Source: Datisca glomerata
Lineage: Eukaryota; Streptophyta; Magnoliopsida; Cucurbitales; Datiscaceae
DNA: 64,000 nucleotides
Direction of reading: 5' to 3'
Assembly: GCA_003255025.1 (NCBI GenBank)
Contig: QANY01009406.1
Location: 310,001-374,000 of the forward strand
The notes beneath the pieces are model-generated. The model was not told where the DNA came from. It did not search any database and was given only the letters and a program-made list of their open reading frames with translations. Within the stretch, counting starts at the first letter, position 1; every line of letters begins with the position of its first letter. The position numbers and the translations under genes were made by a program. This document shows, piece by piece, positions 24,879-35,920 of the stretch.

Positions 24879-26712
24879 TGTTGGAATATGTTCATAAAGT
24901 AGCGTGTAATAACTAGTATTTGTATTTAGTTATTTCTCAGACATTTGTATTACTAAATTTGTTATGAATAAATTAAAAGTTTTATTTTAAATTAAAGCAT
25001 GTTTATAAACTACTCAAGTCCTAGAACTATTGTCAACGAAAGAAGAGTGAAGACAGAAGCGTCTTCAGACGAACTCTTATGAAATAGTTCAAAATGATAT
25101 TCGCAGTCTTAGGATCGAATGAGCAATCGAATCTGATTAAGACTGTTAGGTTTACATTGGATGTTAGTCTTGGGGCATAAGACTAGAGACTCAAATGGTT
25201 AACCTAGACATATTATGAACATGTTGAATAGACTGGTAACAAATTAGTTTAGAGCCCAAAACCGTTTATCTAACTCTAAATCTAATTGTTACACCTTAAG
25301 GGTATTTTCATAATTACCTTAATCCTGAGGTGAATACATAACTTGACTTGGTTAGTTACAATCTTTGATGTGTCAAATGAGTGAGTTCGAATTAGCAGGT
25401 AATACATCGGTTGTTGGGATTGTAATTTAATTAAGTAGGAGTTGCATGATTCACAGATATGAAAATTCGTGGTCGGATTGTGAAATCAACAATATCACCT
25501 TATACTTTTATTGATGGTGTGTGAGTAAATTGTACGAGAGAATAACAAGAGGGGTAAAATAATATTTTTACATTCCGCTCTTGTTACTAATATTCACGAT
25601 GGTTATTATGTTAAAATATTATATGGAGCATGAAAATAAATAGAGTTTATTTACACCAACAGAAAATGTAGCGCGCATGAATCGAGAGTTGATTCGGCAT
25701 CGAACCTATAGTGGAGTCGTACGATGTCAGGATTAAATAGGTCAGAAATTTATGGATATTAATTAGATGGGTATTTAAATCCTTAGCTTTGTTCATGTGG
25801 GTCCATCTAGTCTCAAAAATAGCTCAGAGAACAGGAATAGAAAAATGAACTAAGTTGGACCATATGTTTTGGTGCCAAGGCATATTTTCTACACCTATAT
25901 GTGATAGGGATGTCACTTAAGTTAGTTAAGTGTAATTGTTGTACTGAAATAATTATTTATTATTTTCTAATTATAAGATAATTAGTTAAATAAATTTAAT
26001 TAATTAATTAATTGATAATCATCAATTATATTTATCAATTAGATTGATGAATTTTGATACAACTAAAACTCTAGAAGACCATGTGATTTTCGACAATAAT
26101 AGATCATTACGAGATTTTTTTTGAAATTTTATAATATATGGGATATTTATTTATACCTAAAATTACATTTTGATATATATCTAATAGCAATTTACTTGCA
26201 AAGAAATAATGAGTATTAGATACAGTTGTTGTTATCAACACACAATATGAAGAGAAGAAAGTTGTCTCCTCTCACTATTGTTGCTGCCGAAATTAATCTA
26301 CAGAAAGGAAGATTTGATTTCTCTTCTCTCAATTGTTTTGAGAGTTTACACTCAAATTCTACGTAAAATTTCCTCTGATATATATTTTTGAAATTAACGG
26401 GTGGTTGTTGGTGGACTAATTCGTAAATTATTCTTGGAAGATCAAGTTCATGATTTTGATCTTAAAGCTTAAAGAACACGAAGAACGTTTGAGGGAGTTC
26501 CATTAGTTCAAAAATTCTTTGATACAGAGTAAATGTGAAAAATCATTTTTCCTTAATCTATTCGTTTTCATATCGTATGCATGATCAAACTAAAATTTGT
26601 TTTAAAATTTTAATATGATTAAAGAAGTTAAATAAAAAAAATTTAATATTCTGTCCACGAACCGTTCGTGGTTCAAATATAATTTTCTTTAATTTTTAAA
26701 ATCGATTGATCA
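24879..26712 (+). repeat. 3' LTR of the large Copia element
   Basis: Starts TGTTGGAATATG after a purine-rich stretch (AAGTGAGAGAA) that fits a polypurine tract. It matches the 5' LTR over most of its length and ends near GATTGATCA, after which intron sequence of the Ulp1-like gene leads to the exon at 26799. Confidence 0.85.
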
Positions 26713-27034
26713 TAGAAAAATATAAATTTTTTTGAAAGTCTTCTTAAATTTTCATACATCTTATTTAATTGCGTTTTTGCATTTCATGTATTTTTTAGGT
26801 TCAATTGTGGGTTATTCACCCTTAAGTTTGTCGAAACCCTCGCATATGAGAAGAACCTTCAAGAAATAACTCAACAACAAATGTCAGAATATTGAAGACG
26901 AATTTCAATTGAGTTATTTGCACGTGGTGTAGTTGTACCAAAATAATTTGGATATATTTTATGAATTTTTATTTTATTTTTATACTCCCTCAAATTGTGA
27001 ATCATGGATTATGAGTTTTTTTATTACTATATGT

Positions 27035-27478
27035 TTAGTGTAGACTTCATGTAGCCTACGCGATGACTTCCTGGGGATCGTGTCGTCTTCATGTAGCCAA
27101 CACGATTACTTCAAAGGCATCGTGTAGGCTTTGTGTAGCTTATACTATGACTTCACGGTCGTCGTGTAGTCTTTGTGTGGACTACACAATGACTTCACGG
27201 GTATCGTGTGGTCTTCCTGTATCCTACACGATGACTTCACAGGCATCATGTAGTCTTCATGGAGCCTACACGATGAGTTCATGAGCATCGTGTAGTCTTC
27301 CTGTAGCCTACATGATGACTTTACGGGCATCATGTAGGTTTTGTGTAGGCTACACGATGACTTCACAGGCATCGTGTAGGTTTTGTGTAGCCTACACAAT
27401 GACTTCAAAGGCATCGTGTAGGATTCATGTAGACTACACGATGACTTCACGGGCATCATGTAGGATTGATGTAGGCTA
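27035..27478. repeat. Palindromic tandem array A5, 42-bp unit, between convergent MULE-1 genes
   Basis: About ten units with consensus ATCGTGTAGGTTTTGTGTAG then CCTACACGATGACTTCACGG. The period is 42 bp, a multiple of three, so it stays open on both strands and gives 14-residue repeats. It fills the space between the end of the Ulp1-like gene and the end of the transposase. Confidence 0.9.
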
Positions 27479-27567
27479 ATTAAACTATATGACATTATTA
27501 AATAACAAACACAAGTATATCTCTATATTAATATTTAATTTAAGTCTACAAAGGTCATTATTTATAT

Positions 27568-30259
27568 TTAAGTGGCTTGGTCATCCCGTTGAGATAGAGG
27601 AATTGGATTTCTGCACGTTTGTCGGTTGTGGCCAATTTGCCCACAACGTTCGCACTTCCTTCTCACTACTTCCTCACCTCTAAATGGAATTTTCTTTATC
27701 CTAGGTCTGCCACTTTGGCACCTCGTTATAGGTGACAATACGACATTTTCATGAACCTCCTGACTGATGACCCAATCTGCTTGATTTCTGAGAGGATATA
27801 TTGTTTCTGCATACGCAGCAATTAAAGCCTCATTTTTATAGAACCTCAAACACATACTCTATGCGAAAATATTACGCTGCCGACATGCAGCCAATGCATG
27901 CTTGCATGGAACCTGATCAAGATTAAATTCTCTACATGACAAGTCATAAGATGCAATTTTACCACTGTTTCCCCACCCTCACCCGCGACATGAAACATGT
28001 GGATGTCAGAAGAAAACAATGATAGTATACGTGATGCAAGATGCTTCTTATTAAGCTCAGTCTCAGCCCAATCTGTCATCTTCGAGGTGATTTGATAGGC
28101 AGTCACCCGTCATTCATTGAACCACCATTGTAACATGTCACATATGTGTTTTATAAGGCATGTAATGAGAAACTTTCTAGCATCCTTCAAAATCTCATTC
28201 AAACATCTCACGATGTTTATAGTCATTATAGTGTATCACCTTCCATCAAAACAGGAACATGCCCACCTCTTAACTCCCCTCACCGAATCATTTTGGGAGA
28301 TATCTGGAAATGAATCAGTAAAATGAGTCATCAGCCGATCAAATTTTGATTGATGGTATTCTTTTGCTTCTTTCAAAAACAAATCGATCGCATCTTTCTT
28401 TTTATAAATTGATTTGATAATTTAGCCCATACAGAAGATGCAAGCTCCATGAAGCACATTGGGAAAGACAACGTGTACATCAGTTAGTATATTTATATGC
28501 ATGTCGGATATAAACACTAAGTCTTCTGGATCACCGATTACATCGTGAAGTTTACGGAAGAACCATTCCCATGAATCATTATTTCTGAATCTGCAATTCC
28601 AAATGCAATGAGATATATTTGGTTGTTCCCATCATTTGCTGTTGCAACAAATAATACCCCTTTGTATTTGGCTTTTAAGGCGGTTGCGTCAACAACAATG
28701 ACATGCCGTATACAACTGAAAAATCCACGAACAAAGGGTCCAAGAGCCATGCAAAAATATTTAAAATGATCATACTTATCGGTCTCCATGTGTGTTGTTA
28801 TCCCTAAAAAATATTTAATAATGTTGTATTAAAATTGACAGAGTACATAGTGTACAGGATGCGTACACGAGGTTCATATAACTATCGTCTAGACTACACG
28901 ATTAGTACACGAGGTCAATGTAGGCATCGTGTAAATGACACGTTGATTACGCGGGGTCTGTGTACCCATCGTGTATACTACACGATTGATACACGAGGTC
29001 AGTGTAGTACTCGTGTAGACATTATGATGGAAAAATAGTGTACACGATGACTACACGATGTTAGCATACCCTTCGTGTGGACTACATGGTGACTACACGT
29101 GGTCAGTGTACCCATCATGTAGTATACACGAGGCTCGTGTAGACATTATGTTGGCAAAATAATAAATAAGTACCTAGATTTTTTTTATTCTAACATGTGG
29201 CAATATGTTGAAAGCATCCTATAGTTGTCTTCAGGAGACCCTCGAACTAATTCCAAAGCATATTCTCTACCCCTCCATGCCTTATGGTAGCTTATGTTGA
29301 CACCAAAATCAAGCCGAACATCTTCAATTATGTCTTTTGGCCAATATATATGTCTGACACCTGTGTATTTGGACCTTATAAAATGACCAATTAATGAATA
29401 TGTATCATGATGGTGCTCATGTCTCAATACTTCAAATGTGTGTGTATGTGTATTGATGAACTTTATAACTTTGAAGTATGGACAAATTTTCAATTTCATG
29501 GCCTGTAACCTCCATTAGCATGTTTTATCAACACATATAAGTACCAATATTGACTGGATTGACTTGAATATTCAAAACTCAAAATTTCTCTAGATGGGCA
29601 TCATACGAGCAACCTTAAGCAGTTTGGCTTTATAACTGTACAAATCATCCATATTTATTGTGTCTGACACAAGCTGATTCCAATCAGTCTGTTCCTCACT
29701 AGACCTAGGACGTTGTTCATTCAAATCAAGTTATGATGGCAATGGACAAGTGATCTTGGGTTCAAGTCCAGTATAAGTCTGGAATTGTTGTATGGTCGTC
29801 TCTACTGATGGCTTCATCATGGTCATCTCAAAGCATTGCATCATCATATGCCCCCTAATCAAAATCATCATCATCTCCATCAACATCAACATCCTCATCC
29901 TCGAAAACATCATTGTCGTCATGACAAAAAATATCATCATAATGTTAGTTCCTTTCAAAATGATCAATACTCTCAAAGCAAAGAATGCTTTTATGTGGAG
30001 GTTGTCGTGACATTTGTGCTTCAGAAACCCAACTTTGATAAAACCCTGTAGTTTTAGGAACCCGAGGTGGTTGTGACATTGTGGTTTGATGAACTGATCT
30101 TTGATATGCAAATTTTTTTGGCTTGGTACTTACAAATAGTGGGTTTCGAAGTGATTTTGATCCATTCTCCTTAACAAATAACTGTAAATCTCTATCTTTT
30201 AAAATTTTAGCAGGAAGGCAATGGACGACTTCTATAAAGAAATTTAATGGACATATCAT
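27568..30259 (-). pseudogene. MuDR-type MULE-1 transposase, broken
   Basis: Minus strand, N to C: a start near 30259 with VVHCLPAKILKDRDLQLFVK; an Asp-rich stretch (about 29830-29960); the DNA-binding part ending SYHKAWRGREYALELVRGSP (29240-29330); an intron (about 28820-29170) that holds array A6; then the catalytic core with HVIVVDATALKAKYKGVLFV (first Asp) and FISDMH (second Asp, near 28490); the SWIM zinc finger CREFNLDQVPCKHALAACR (about 27875-27935, first Cys pair incomplete); and a C-terminal zinc knuckle CERCGQIGHNRQTC (27600-27650). Frameshifts and stops separate several of these. The role would be cutting the element ends in the nucleus; this copy cannot do so. The C-terminus resembles that of the MULE-2 transposase. 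Confidence 0.85.
28855..29150. repeat. Palindromic tandem array A6, transposase intron
   Basis: Units with cores CGTGTATACTACACG and CGTGTAGACATTATG and spacer ATTGATACACGAGGTCAGTG. It lies between a donor-like site near 29170 and a TTTTTTAG acceptor near 28822 (minus strand), so it fills the transposase intron. Confidence 0.85.
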
Positions 30260-30389
30260 ACTTTGAGGGGTCTATTTGGAATTCTCCATGCAATATGCCC
30301 AATAGCTCGTGGTAAGTGCAGATAGTTGATATCTCCAATAATTTGGTCATCTCTCCACTAAAATATCATGTTGTACCATTTTCACCCAA

Positions 30390-30605
30390 TCTCGTGTACA
30401 CTACACGATCCTTGTGTAGTCCTCGTGTAGTGTAATAGATGCTGGTGAACTACTGAAAAAGCTCCTGATACACTACATGATCATCGTGGTAGTGTACACG
30501 AGGTCCACACGGGGATCGTGTACCCTACTTGTAGTCTACACGAGCCTCATGTAGTACTCATGTAAATATCATTTAACACTACACTATCATCTTGTAGTGA
30601 TCTTG
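30390..30605. repeat. Palindromic array A7, upstream of transposase
   Basis: Degenerate units (CGTGTACACTACACGATC, TGTAGTCTACACGAG, TACACTACATGATCATCG) in the 5' flank or first intron of the transposase gene. Confidence 0.75.
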
Positions 30606-30849
30606 TACAATAAATGAATTTCAAACAACGTTCCAGAAAGAAGAAAATAAATAAATATTCTCAGAATAACTCATGAACATGAAAAACTCATGAAAATTCA
30701 AGTTTTTCAAAAAATAAAAAATAAAACTTATACATGTTTCAGAGAAAAAAATTAACAGTCTTTTACTGTTGCAGGAAGAAGGAAGAAGACGAAAAAGAAG
30801 ACGAAGAAGAAAACGAAGAAGAATCAGAAAAAGGAAAAAGGAAAAATGA

Positions 30850-31042
30850 GGTGGGTAGGGAGATTTTGATTGTTAAGTGAGTAGACCATGACATTTGATT
30901 GGATAACTTGTAAGAAAACAATAAGAGGGAAAGTGAAGAAAGTGAAGGAAAAGTTAGTCAGATGTCAAGGTGAACAAAAATTAGTGTAAGGGTTAATTTC
31001 TGTAAAATGATTAGTATAGGAGTCTACTTTAGCAAAAAACCC
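30850..31042. repeat. Probable right terminus of MULE-1
   Basis: About 190 bp ending TTTAGCAAAAAACCC, with a composition typical of long MULE termini. It occurs twice more, at about 31716-31905 and 32573-32755, always followed by the 3' region of the hydrolase gene. That placement suggests the element's edge was included in a later tandem duplication. Confidence 0.5.
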
Positions 31043-31466
31043 TTTAAAGAATAACATCATTTACTTAGGAATAACTCCTACTTCCATTTCAAGCTTGTCT
31101 TACTTTCATATCAAGCTCTCCATTTCAGGGATGCTCTTATCTATGGAAGTCATTCAAATCTCTCAAGCTGAGCTTAATCTATACACTCATTCTGCATTTG
31201 ATACTATTTTATCAACATTAGATCACATTCCCTTACATCTTTAATGGGTGAGATTTATATGATCTCCAAAGAAATTGAACAACATAAAAAAATACAGTTT
31301 AAGAAAAACCATATTATTTGAAAAGTTGTACACAAAACATACCAGAAGGCTACACTTCAATATGAGTAACAAACCACACGTAGGGTTGAGGCATTTTAGC
31401 TTATTTTGGTAATTAAGTAGAAACAACAGATACAATTGAAGGGCTTATAAAGCATTACTATGGTGA

Positions 31467-31676
31467 TTAGGAAGACAAGTAACGAGTCATCCAAGATTGG
31501 AAACGAGACCATGCCAGCTTAACTGCATATTCACCCTCATCAGCCATTCCCATGCCCTTCCTTCTCTCGATGCCTTCTATAGACATGTTCAAGAAAGTAT
31601 GTCAATTGCCTGGATATATGTGCACTTCATGTGGAACTCCTGATTCTTTTAGCTTTTCCTCCAACTTTTTAGCAGC
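31467..31676 (-). pseudogene. Broken copy 1 of the hydrolase last exon
   Basis: Matches the functional last exon (33181-33390) over its whole length. The codon for the Gly before the catalytic His has become a stop (TGA, in place of GGA). No upstream exons accompany it. It is a duplicated 3' end, not a gene. Confidence 0.85.
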
Positions 31677-32324
31677 CTGGAAAATCGATCAAATGCAGAA
31701 CGAGCAATTTAGTTGGGGAAGGAGATTTTGAGTGTTAAGTGAGTAGACTATGACACTTGATTGGACAACTTATAAGAAGGGCAATGGGAGAAAAGTGAAA
31801 AAAAGTAAAGGAATAGTGGGTTAGATGTCAAGGTAAATAAAAATTAGTGTAAGAGTTAATTTCTGTAAAATAATTAGTATATGAGTCTACTTTAGTAAAA
31901 AAAAGCCTTTACAGAATAACATCATTTACTTAGGAATAACTTCTACTTCCATTTCAAGCTTGTCTTACTTCCATGTCAAGCTGTCCATTTCAGGCATGCT
32001 CTTATCTATGGAAGTCATTCCAATCTCTTAGGCTGAGCTTAATCTATACCCATTCTGCATTTGATAATATTTTATCAACATTAGATCACATTCCCTTCCA
32101 TCTTTAATGGGTGAGATTTGTACGATCTCCAAAGAAATTGAACATAAAAATATACAGTTTAAGAAAAACCATATTATTTGAAAAGTTGTACACAACTTAC
32201 CAGAAGGCTACACTTCAATCTGAGTAACAAACCACACATAGGGTTCATGCATTTTAGTTTATTCAGGTAATTAAGTAGAAATAGTGGATACAATTGAAGG
32301 GCTTATAAAGTATTACTATGGTGA

Positions 32325-32533
32325 TTAGGAAGGCAAGTAGCGAGTCATCCAAGATTGGAAACAAGACCATGCCAGCTTAACTGCATCTCCATCCTCATCA
32401 GCCTTTCCCATGCCCTTCCTCTCTTCATGCCTTCTTCAGACTTGTTCAAGAAAACATGTCCATTGCCTGGATATATGTGCACTTCATGTGAAACTTTTGA
32501 TTCTTTCAGCTTTTCCTCCAACTTCTTCGCAGC
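32325..32533 (-). pseudogene. Broken copy 2 of the hydrolase last exon
   Basis: Keeps the catalytic-His context GNGH but has lost one base in the GAGAAGG run after it, shifting the frame. The acceptor CCAG also reads CCAAG. No upstream exons accompany it. Confidence 0.85.
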
Positions 32534-33180
32534 TTGGAAAATCGATCAAATGCAAAACAAGCAATTTAGTTGGGTAGGAAGATTTTGAGTGTTTAGTGAG
32601 TAGACCATGACATTTGATTGAACTTGTAAGAAAGACAATGAGAGAAAAGTGAAAAAAATGAAGAAAAAATGTACCAGATGTTAAGGTAAATAAAAATTAG
32701 TGTAAAGGTTAATTTCTACAAAATGATTAATATAAAGATCTACTTCAAGAAAACCCTTTACAAAATAACATCCTTTACTTAGGAATAACTCCTACTTCCA
32801 TTTCAAGCTTGTCTTTACTTCCATGTCAAGCCGTCCATTTCAAGCACGCTCTTATCTATGGAAGTCATTCCAATCTCTCAGGCTGAGCTTAATCTATACC
32901 CATTCTGCATTTGATACTATTTTATCAACATTTAATCACATTCCCTTCCATCTTTAATGGGTGAGATTTGTACGATCTCCAAAGAAATTGAACATAAAAA
33001 AATACAGTTCAAGGAGAACCATATTATTTGAAAAGTTGTACACAAAACTTACTAGAAGGCTACACACACTTCAATCTGAGTAACAAACGACACGGAGGGT
33101 TCAGGCATTTTAGCTTATTCAGGTAATTAAGTAGAAATAGTGGATACAATTGAAGGGCTTATAAAGCATTACTATGGTGA

Positions 33181-35920
33181 TTAGGAAGACAAGTAACGAG
33201 TCATCCAAGATTGGAAACGAGACCATGCCAGCTTAACTGCATCTTCATCCTCATCAGCCATTCCCATGCCCTTCCTTCTCTTGATGCCTTCTTCAGACCT
33301 GTTCAAGAAAGCATGTCCATTGCCTGGATATATGTGCACTTCATGTGGAACTCCTGATTCTTTCAGCTTTTCCTCCAACTTCTTAGCAGCCTGGAAAATC
33401 GATCACACCATGCGCCAATAACTTTAGTATAGAAATTCCTGATGATATTAGGATTTTAACATCAACGTTTTAGATTTCTGAAAAATTCTAGCTCCCCTAC
33501 TTTTCAACAATTCTTATTCTTATCATTTCCGACCTATTGCCTACAGGTTCTTCTTAAGAACATGTGGCTATTCGTGCAAGGGCTGCCTGTAGCTTATATA
33601 TTGATTAATAAGCAGGGAAAGCGTAAAAATGATGGCAAACTAAGAACTTCTATCTTCGAGAATAAAGCCATGGAATAATCCGCTGTAAACAAAGATTACC
33701 GTCCTCATCCATAGCTTTACCGCATACGTGGACGTATACATGCAGATTCATCAGATTCAATGTACTATAGATTGGAATTCTTCAGAATTAACGTAGAAGA
33801 AAAAAGAAGAAAAATGTTCGAGATTGAAACTAAACAAAGAACAAGTAATACCGTCACATCAGAAAAGCCAACAAAACCATCAAGCTCCCCAAAGTGGGCC
33901 TGAACAGGTGCTCTAGCTTGGGCAGGATCTGCAAGCTCTGATGAAGGAACTCCATAGAATGCAACAACAGCATCAACTTCTGGAACCAGGACTGAACTTG
34001 CAATAGATAGGGCACCACCCATGCAAAATCCAGTTACACCAGCCTATTGCAGTAAAAACAAGTTCACTTCACATGGAGTTATGAGAACGCAAATTTTAAG
34101 CTGATTGGAACCTCCCAAATTCAACCGTATAAAGAAGATGGCTCCGTAGTATATGACACAAGTAATGACAAATTTTATGTAGTGTGAAACTAAGAGTTCC
34201 ATTTTCACACGTCAAAAACTGAAGACAAATTATATCAATCTAAATTTTCTGCCTTCCAGATGATACAATATCTCAACTTTTCTCTTCATCAACCGTTTTC
34301 CCATCAGAGAACGGAAGTATAAAATGTCTTGACTATGTATTGATTCTTCCCGAAAACCAGTTAACGGGGCCATGCCTCGGGGATTTAACACTTCAGTCAC
34401 TCTTCCTAGTAGAGAAGGTTACATGGAAGACTCTTATACGTTTTGCATTTGACTAATTCTAAAGCGTCAACTAAATGACAGAAAGGAAGGAAGTCAAAAT
34501 ACATTATTTGAAGTCTTCATCAATTTCCCAGCATTACTTATCATTTCATGGTTATACACAAATCGACAATAAATCAACAACAAACTATCACGGGAAGTTG
34601 AAATGACTCAGAACATGAAAAAATATGGTAACATAAGATCCCAGAAAGTTACAAGCATAAATTTGCACCCATGACAAAGGATGCTCACAAATCAAAGTTC
34701 AAGATGTGCCAAACTGCCATTACTATTAAAAGTTGTAGAAAATATTGAAAGGGTGCCTACAAAACTGAAATATGGCCAACCTTCTTCGAACCATTTTCCT
34801 TAAGCCAGTTAACTGAAGCACAGATGTCCTTTACAGCACCTTGCCAGTCAAGACCATCCATCAGGTGTTGTGCTTCAGCAACATCCAAACCAACTTTCCC
34901 CCGATACAGACTTAAGAATAAGATATTTAGCATTAGTAACTCAAAGACAGACAGAATTAACTACTGCATTGATGGAAAAATACATAAATAAATAAATGAA
35001 GCATAGATGTTGTACTCTGGAATAAGTGCTTTAAAACCAGGACCCAATTCAGATATCTTTACAGCATGGTTCTTGACCTCGAAATCTACTCCCCACCACT
35101 CTTGGAGCACAACAATCCCAGGGGCATCGTCTTTGCCAACAACATATGCATCAAAGACCTGCTCAAATGGAGGTGAATTACATCAAAAAAGGAATTGAGC
35201 TGAAGATAATTTAAATATAACAAGTAAAAAGCTTGGAAAAGTAAAGAATGAATGCCAAATAGTAATCGATCCAGGGAATCCAACCTTTGCTTCACATCTC
35301 GGTATAATTTATCAAACTCAAATGTAAACCAAAACTGATGTCAATGAAAAAGAATAAACATTTTCGCGATTGCTTAAAGCATATGGATTGATGATAAAGG
35401 AATTTACAATACGCTTATATGAACTATTTTAAAATCTTCGAAGCCACCACTACCATGTAACATCTGTATCATCAGTCACTGCGACAATCTCGTCACAGAT
35501 CCATAAATATGAACAATTTCAATCCCCGATCCAACAAATAACAAACAAGTTCCGCTTAAAGAATGAACCATCAATCACAATCTGTATTCCACACTTCGGA
35601 AAATTCCAAGAGAAGAGCATGTAATCAATGTGAGACTATAACGAATTCGATAAATAAAACCTAGATGGAAACAGAAGGAACAGTACAGAAACTGAGAAGA
35701 CAAACTGGTTGTAGAGGAGATGTGAAAGTAGACTCACAGTATCATCCCTCTGAATTTGGATTTTCTTGAAAGGGGAGGAGGCAGAGTCAGCCATTAAACG
35801 GACGGAGAAGCGAGAAGCAGAGGAAAAGAGCGTCCGTACAATGGAGAAAGTCGCGTTGGCTTTAGGGAGAGCGTTTCCGAAGATTCTGGAAGTAGGTGAA
35901 GTGAGAATAGTTCCCAACAT
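33181..35920 (-). CDS. Dienelactone hydrolase-family protein, five exons, organelle-targeted
   Basis: An alpha/beta-hydrolase similar to plant carboxymethylenebutenolidase homologues. Exons (minus strand): 35738-35920, 35016-35158, 34781-34910, 33852-34043 and 33181-33390. All junctions are GT-AG in frame and sum to 858 nt, 285 residues. Residues 1-43 are rich in Ser, Arg and Ala with no acids, like a plastid or mitochondrial transit peptide; a second Met (MADSASSPF) could start a cytosolic form. Family marks: QEWWGVD in exon 2; the nucleophile elbow GFCMGG with Cys in exon 4; [11 protein letters not shown] holding the acid; and PGNGHAFLN with the catalytic His in exon 5. No break is visible. 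The true substrate in plants is not established; the bacterial relatives open the dienelactone ring. MULE and duplication debris begins about 430 bp after its stop. Confidence 0.93.

Larger units (their letters stand above)
12881..26712 (+). mobile_element. Ty1/Copia retrotransposon with nested insertions
   Basis: Two long direct repeats (12881-about 14760 and 24879-about 26712) flank an internal region with a tRNA-Met-type primer-binding site (TGGTATCAGAGC, 14768-14779), and a gag remnant, protease, integrase, reverse transcriptase and RNase H in Copia order between 21385 and 24800. The internal span of about 10 kb is twice the usual Copia size because other LTR-element fragments lie in its 5' half (16437-21395). 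The two LTRs differ at many positions and by indels, so the insertion is old. It landed in the last intron of the MULE-1 Ulp1-like gene. The 3' edge of each LTR is uncertain by several bases, and no clean target duplication was found. Confidence 0.85.
10160..26946 (+). pseudogene. Ulp1/C48 cysteine protease-like gene of MULE-1, interrupted by Copia
   Basis: Family: SUMO-protease-like C48 peptidases carried by plant MULEs. Pieces in order: an acidic, Lys/Glu-rich low-complexity part (about 10160-11160); a piece reading KAWFISSR near 11425; a piece reading YIDAYLELMRGDLQ (about 11897-11993); the catalytic core at 12481-12870 with NHSHWIAVELDLNGQCVRIY (active His codon at 12645-12647); and a final exon 26799-26946 reading FNCGLFTLKFVETLAYEK (active Cys codon 26806-26808) and RRISIELFARG. 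The acidic residue of the triad should follow the IY strand, where Asn is found (YNS). Stops interrupt several pieces, including a TGA at 26893. Between 12870 and 26799 lies the last intron, now holding the Copia element; its donor reads GCTAAGT instead of GGTAAGT. Four palindromic arrays sit in or beside the gene's introns. It is not functional as it stands. Confidence 0.75.
9700..31042. mobile_element. MULE-1: Mutator-like element with Ulp1-like and transposase genes
   Basis: A plus-strand Ulp1/C48 protease-like gene (10160-12870 plus 26799-26946) and a minus-strand MuDR-type transposase (27568-30259) converge. Both are interspersed with the same palindromic array family, which ties them into one unit. 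This is the layout of the plant MULEs that carry a Ulp1-like gene. The right end is placed at about 31042 by a terminal-type sequence (AAAAAACCC) that also recurs in the repeats downstream. I could not find a matching left inverted repeat, so the left boundary is approximate. A 13.8-kb Copia insertion accounts for most of the length. Both genes are broken by stops. Confidence 0.65.
30850..33400. repeat. Three tandem units of about 860 bp: MULE end plus hydrolase 3' region
   Basis: Units run about 30850-31715, 31716-32572 and 32573-33407. Each holds the 190-bp MULE-end sequence, about 400 bp downstream of the hydrolase gene (starting AATAACATCATTTACTTAGG) and the last exon of that gene. Only the third unit is continuous with the rest of the gene. 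The junction is the same in units 1/2 and 2/3: intron sequence GGAAAATCGATCA joined through about 20 bases to the MULE-end block. Confidence 0.85.

Noticed and set aside
27035..27478. CRISPR-like regular array
   Set aside because: Units are contiguous and degenerate without unique spacers, the genome is a plant's, and the arrays belong to a MULE.
27063..27495. Open frames on both strands with 14-residue repeats
   Set aside because: The 42-bp period of array A5 is divisible by three, which keeps all frames open; there is no sign of a real protein.
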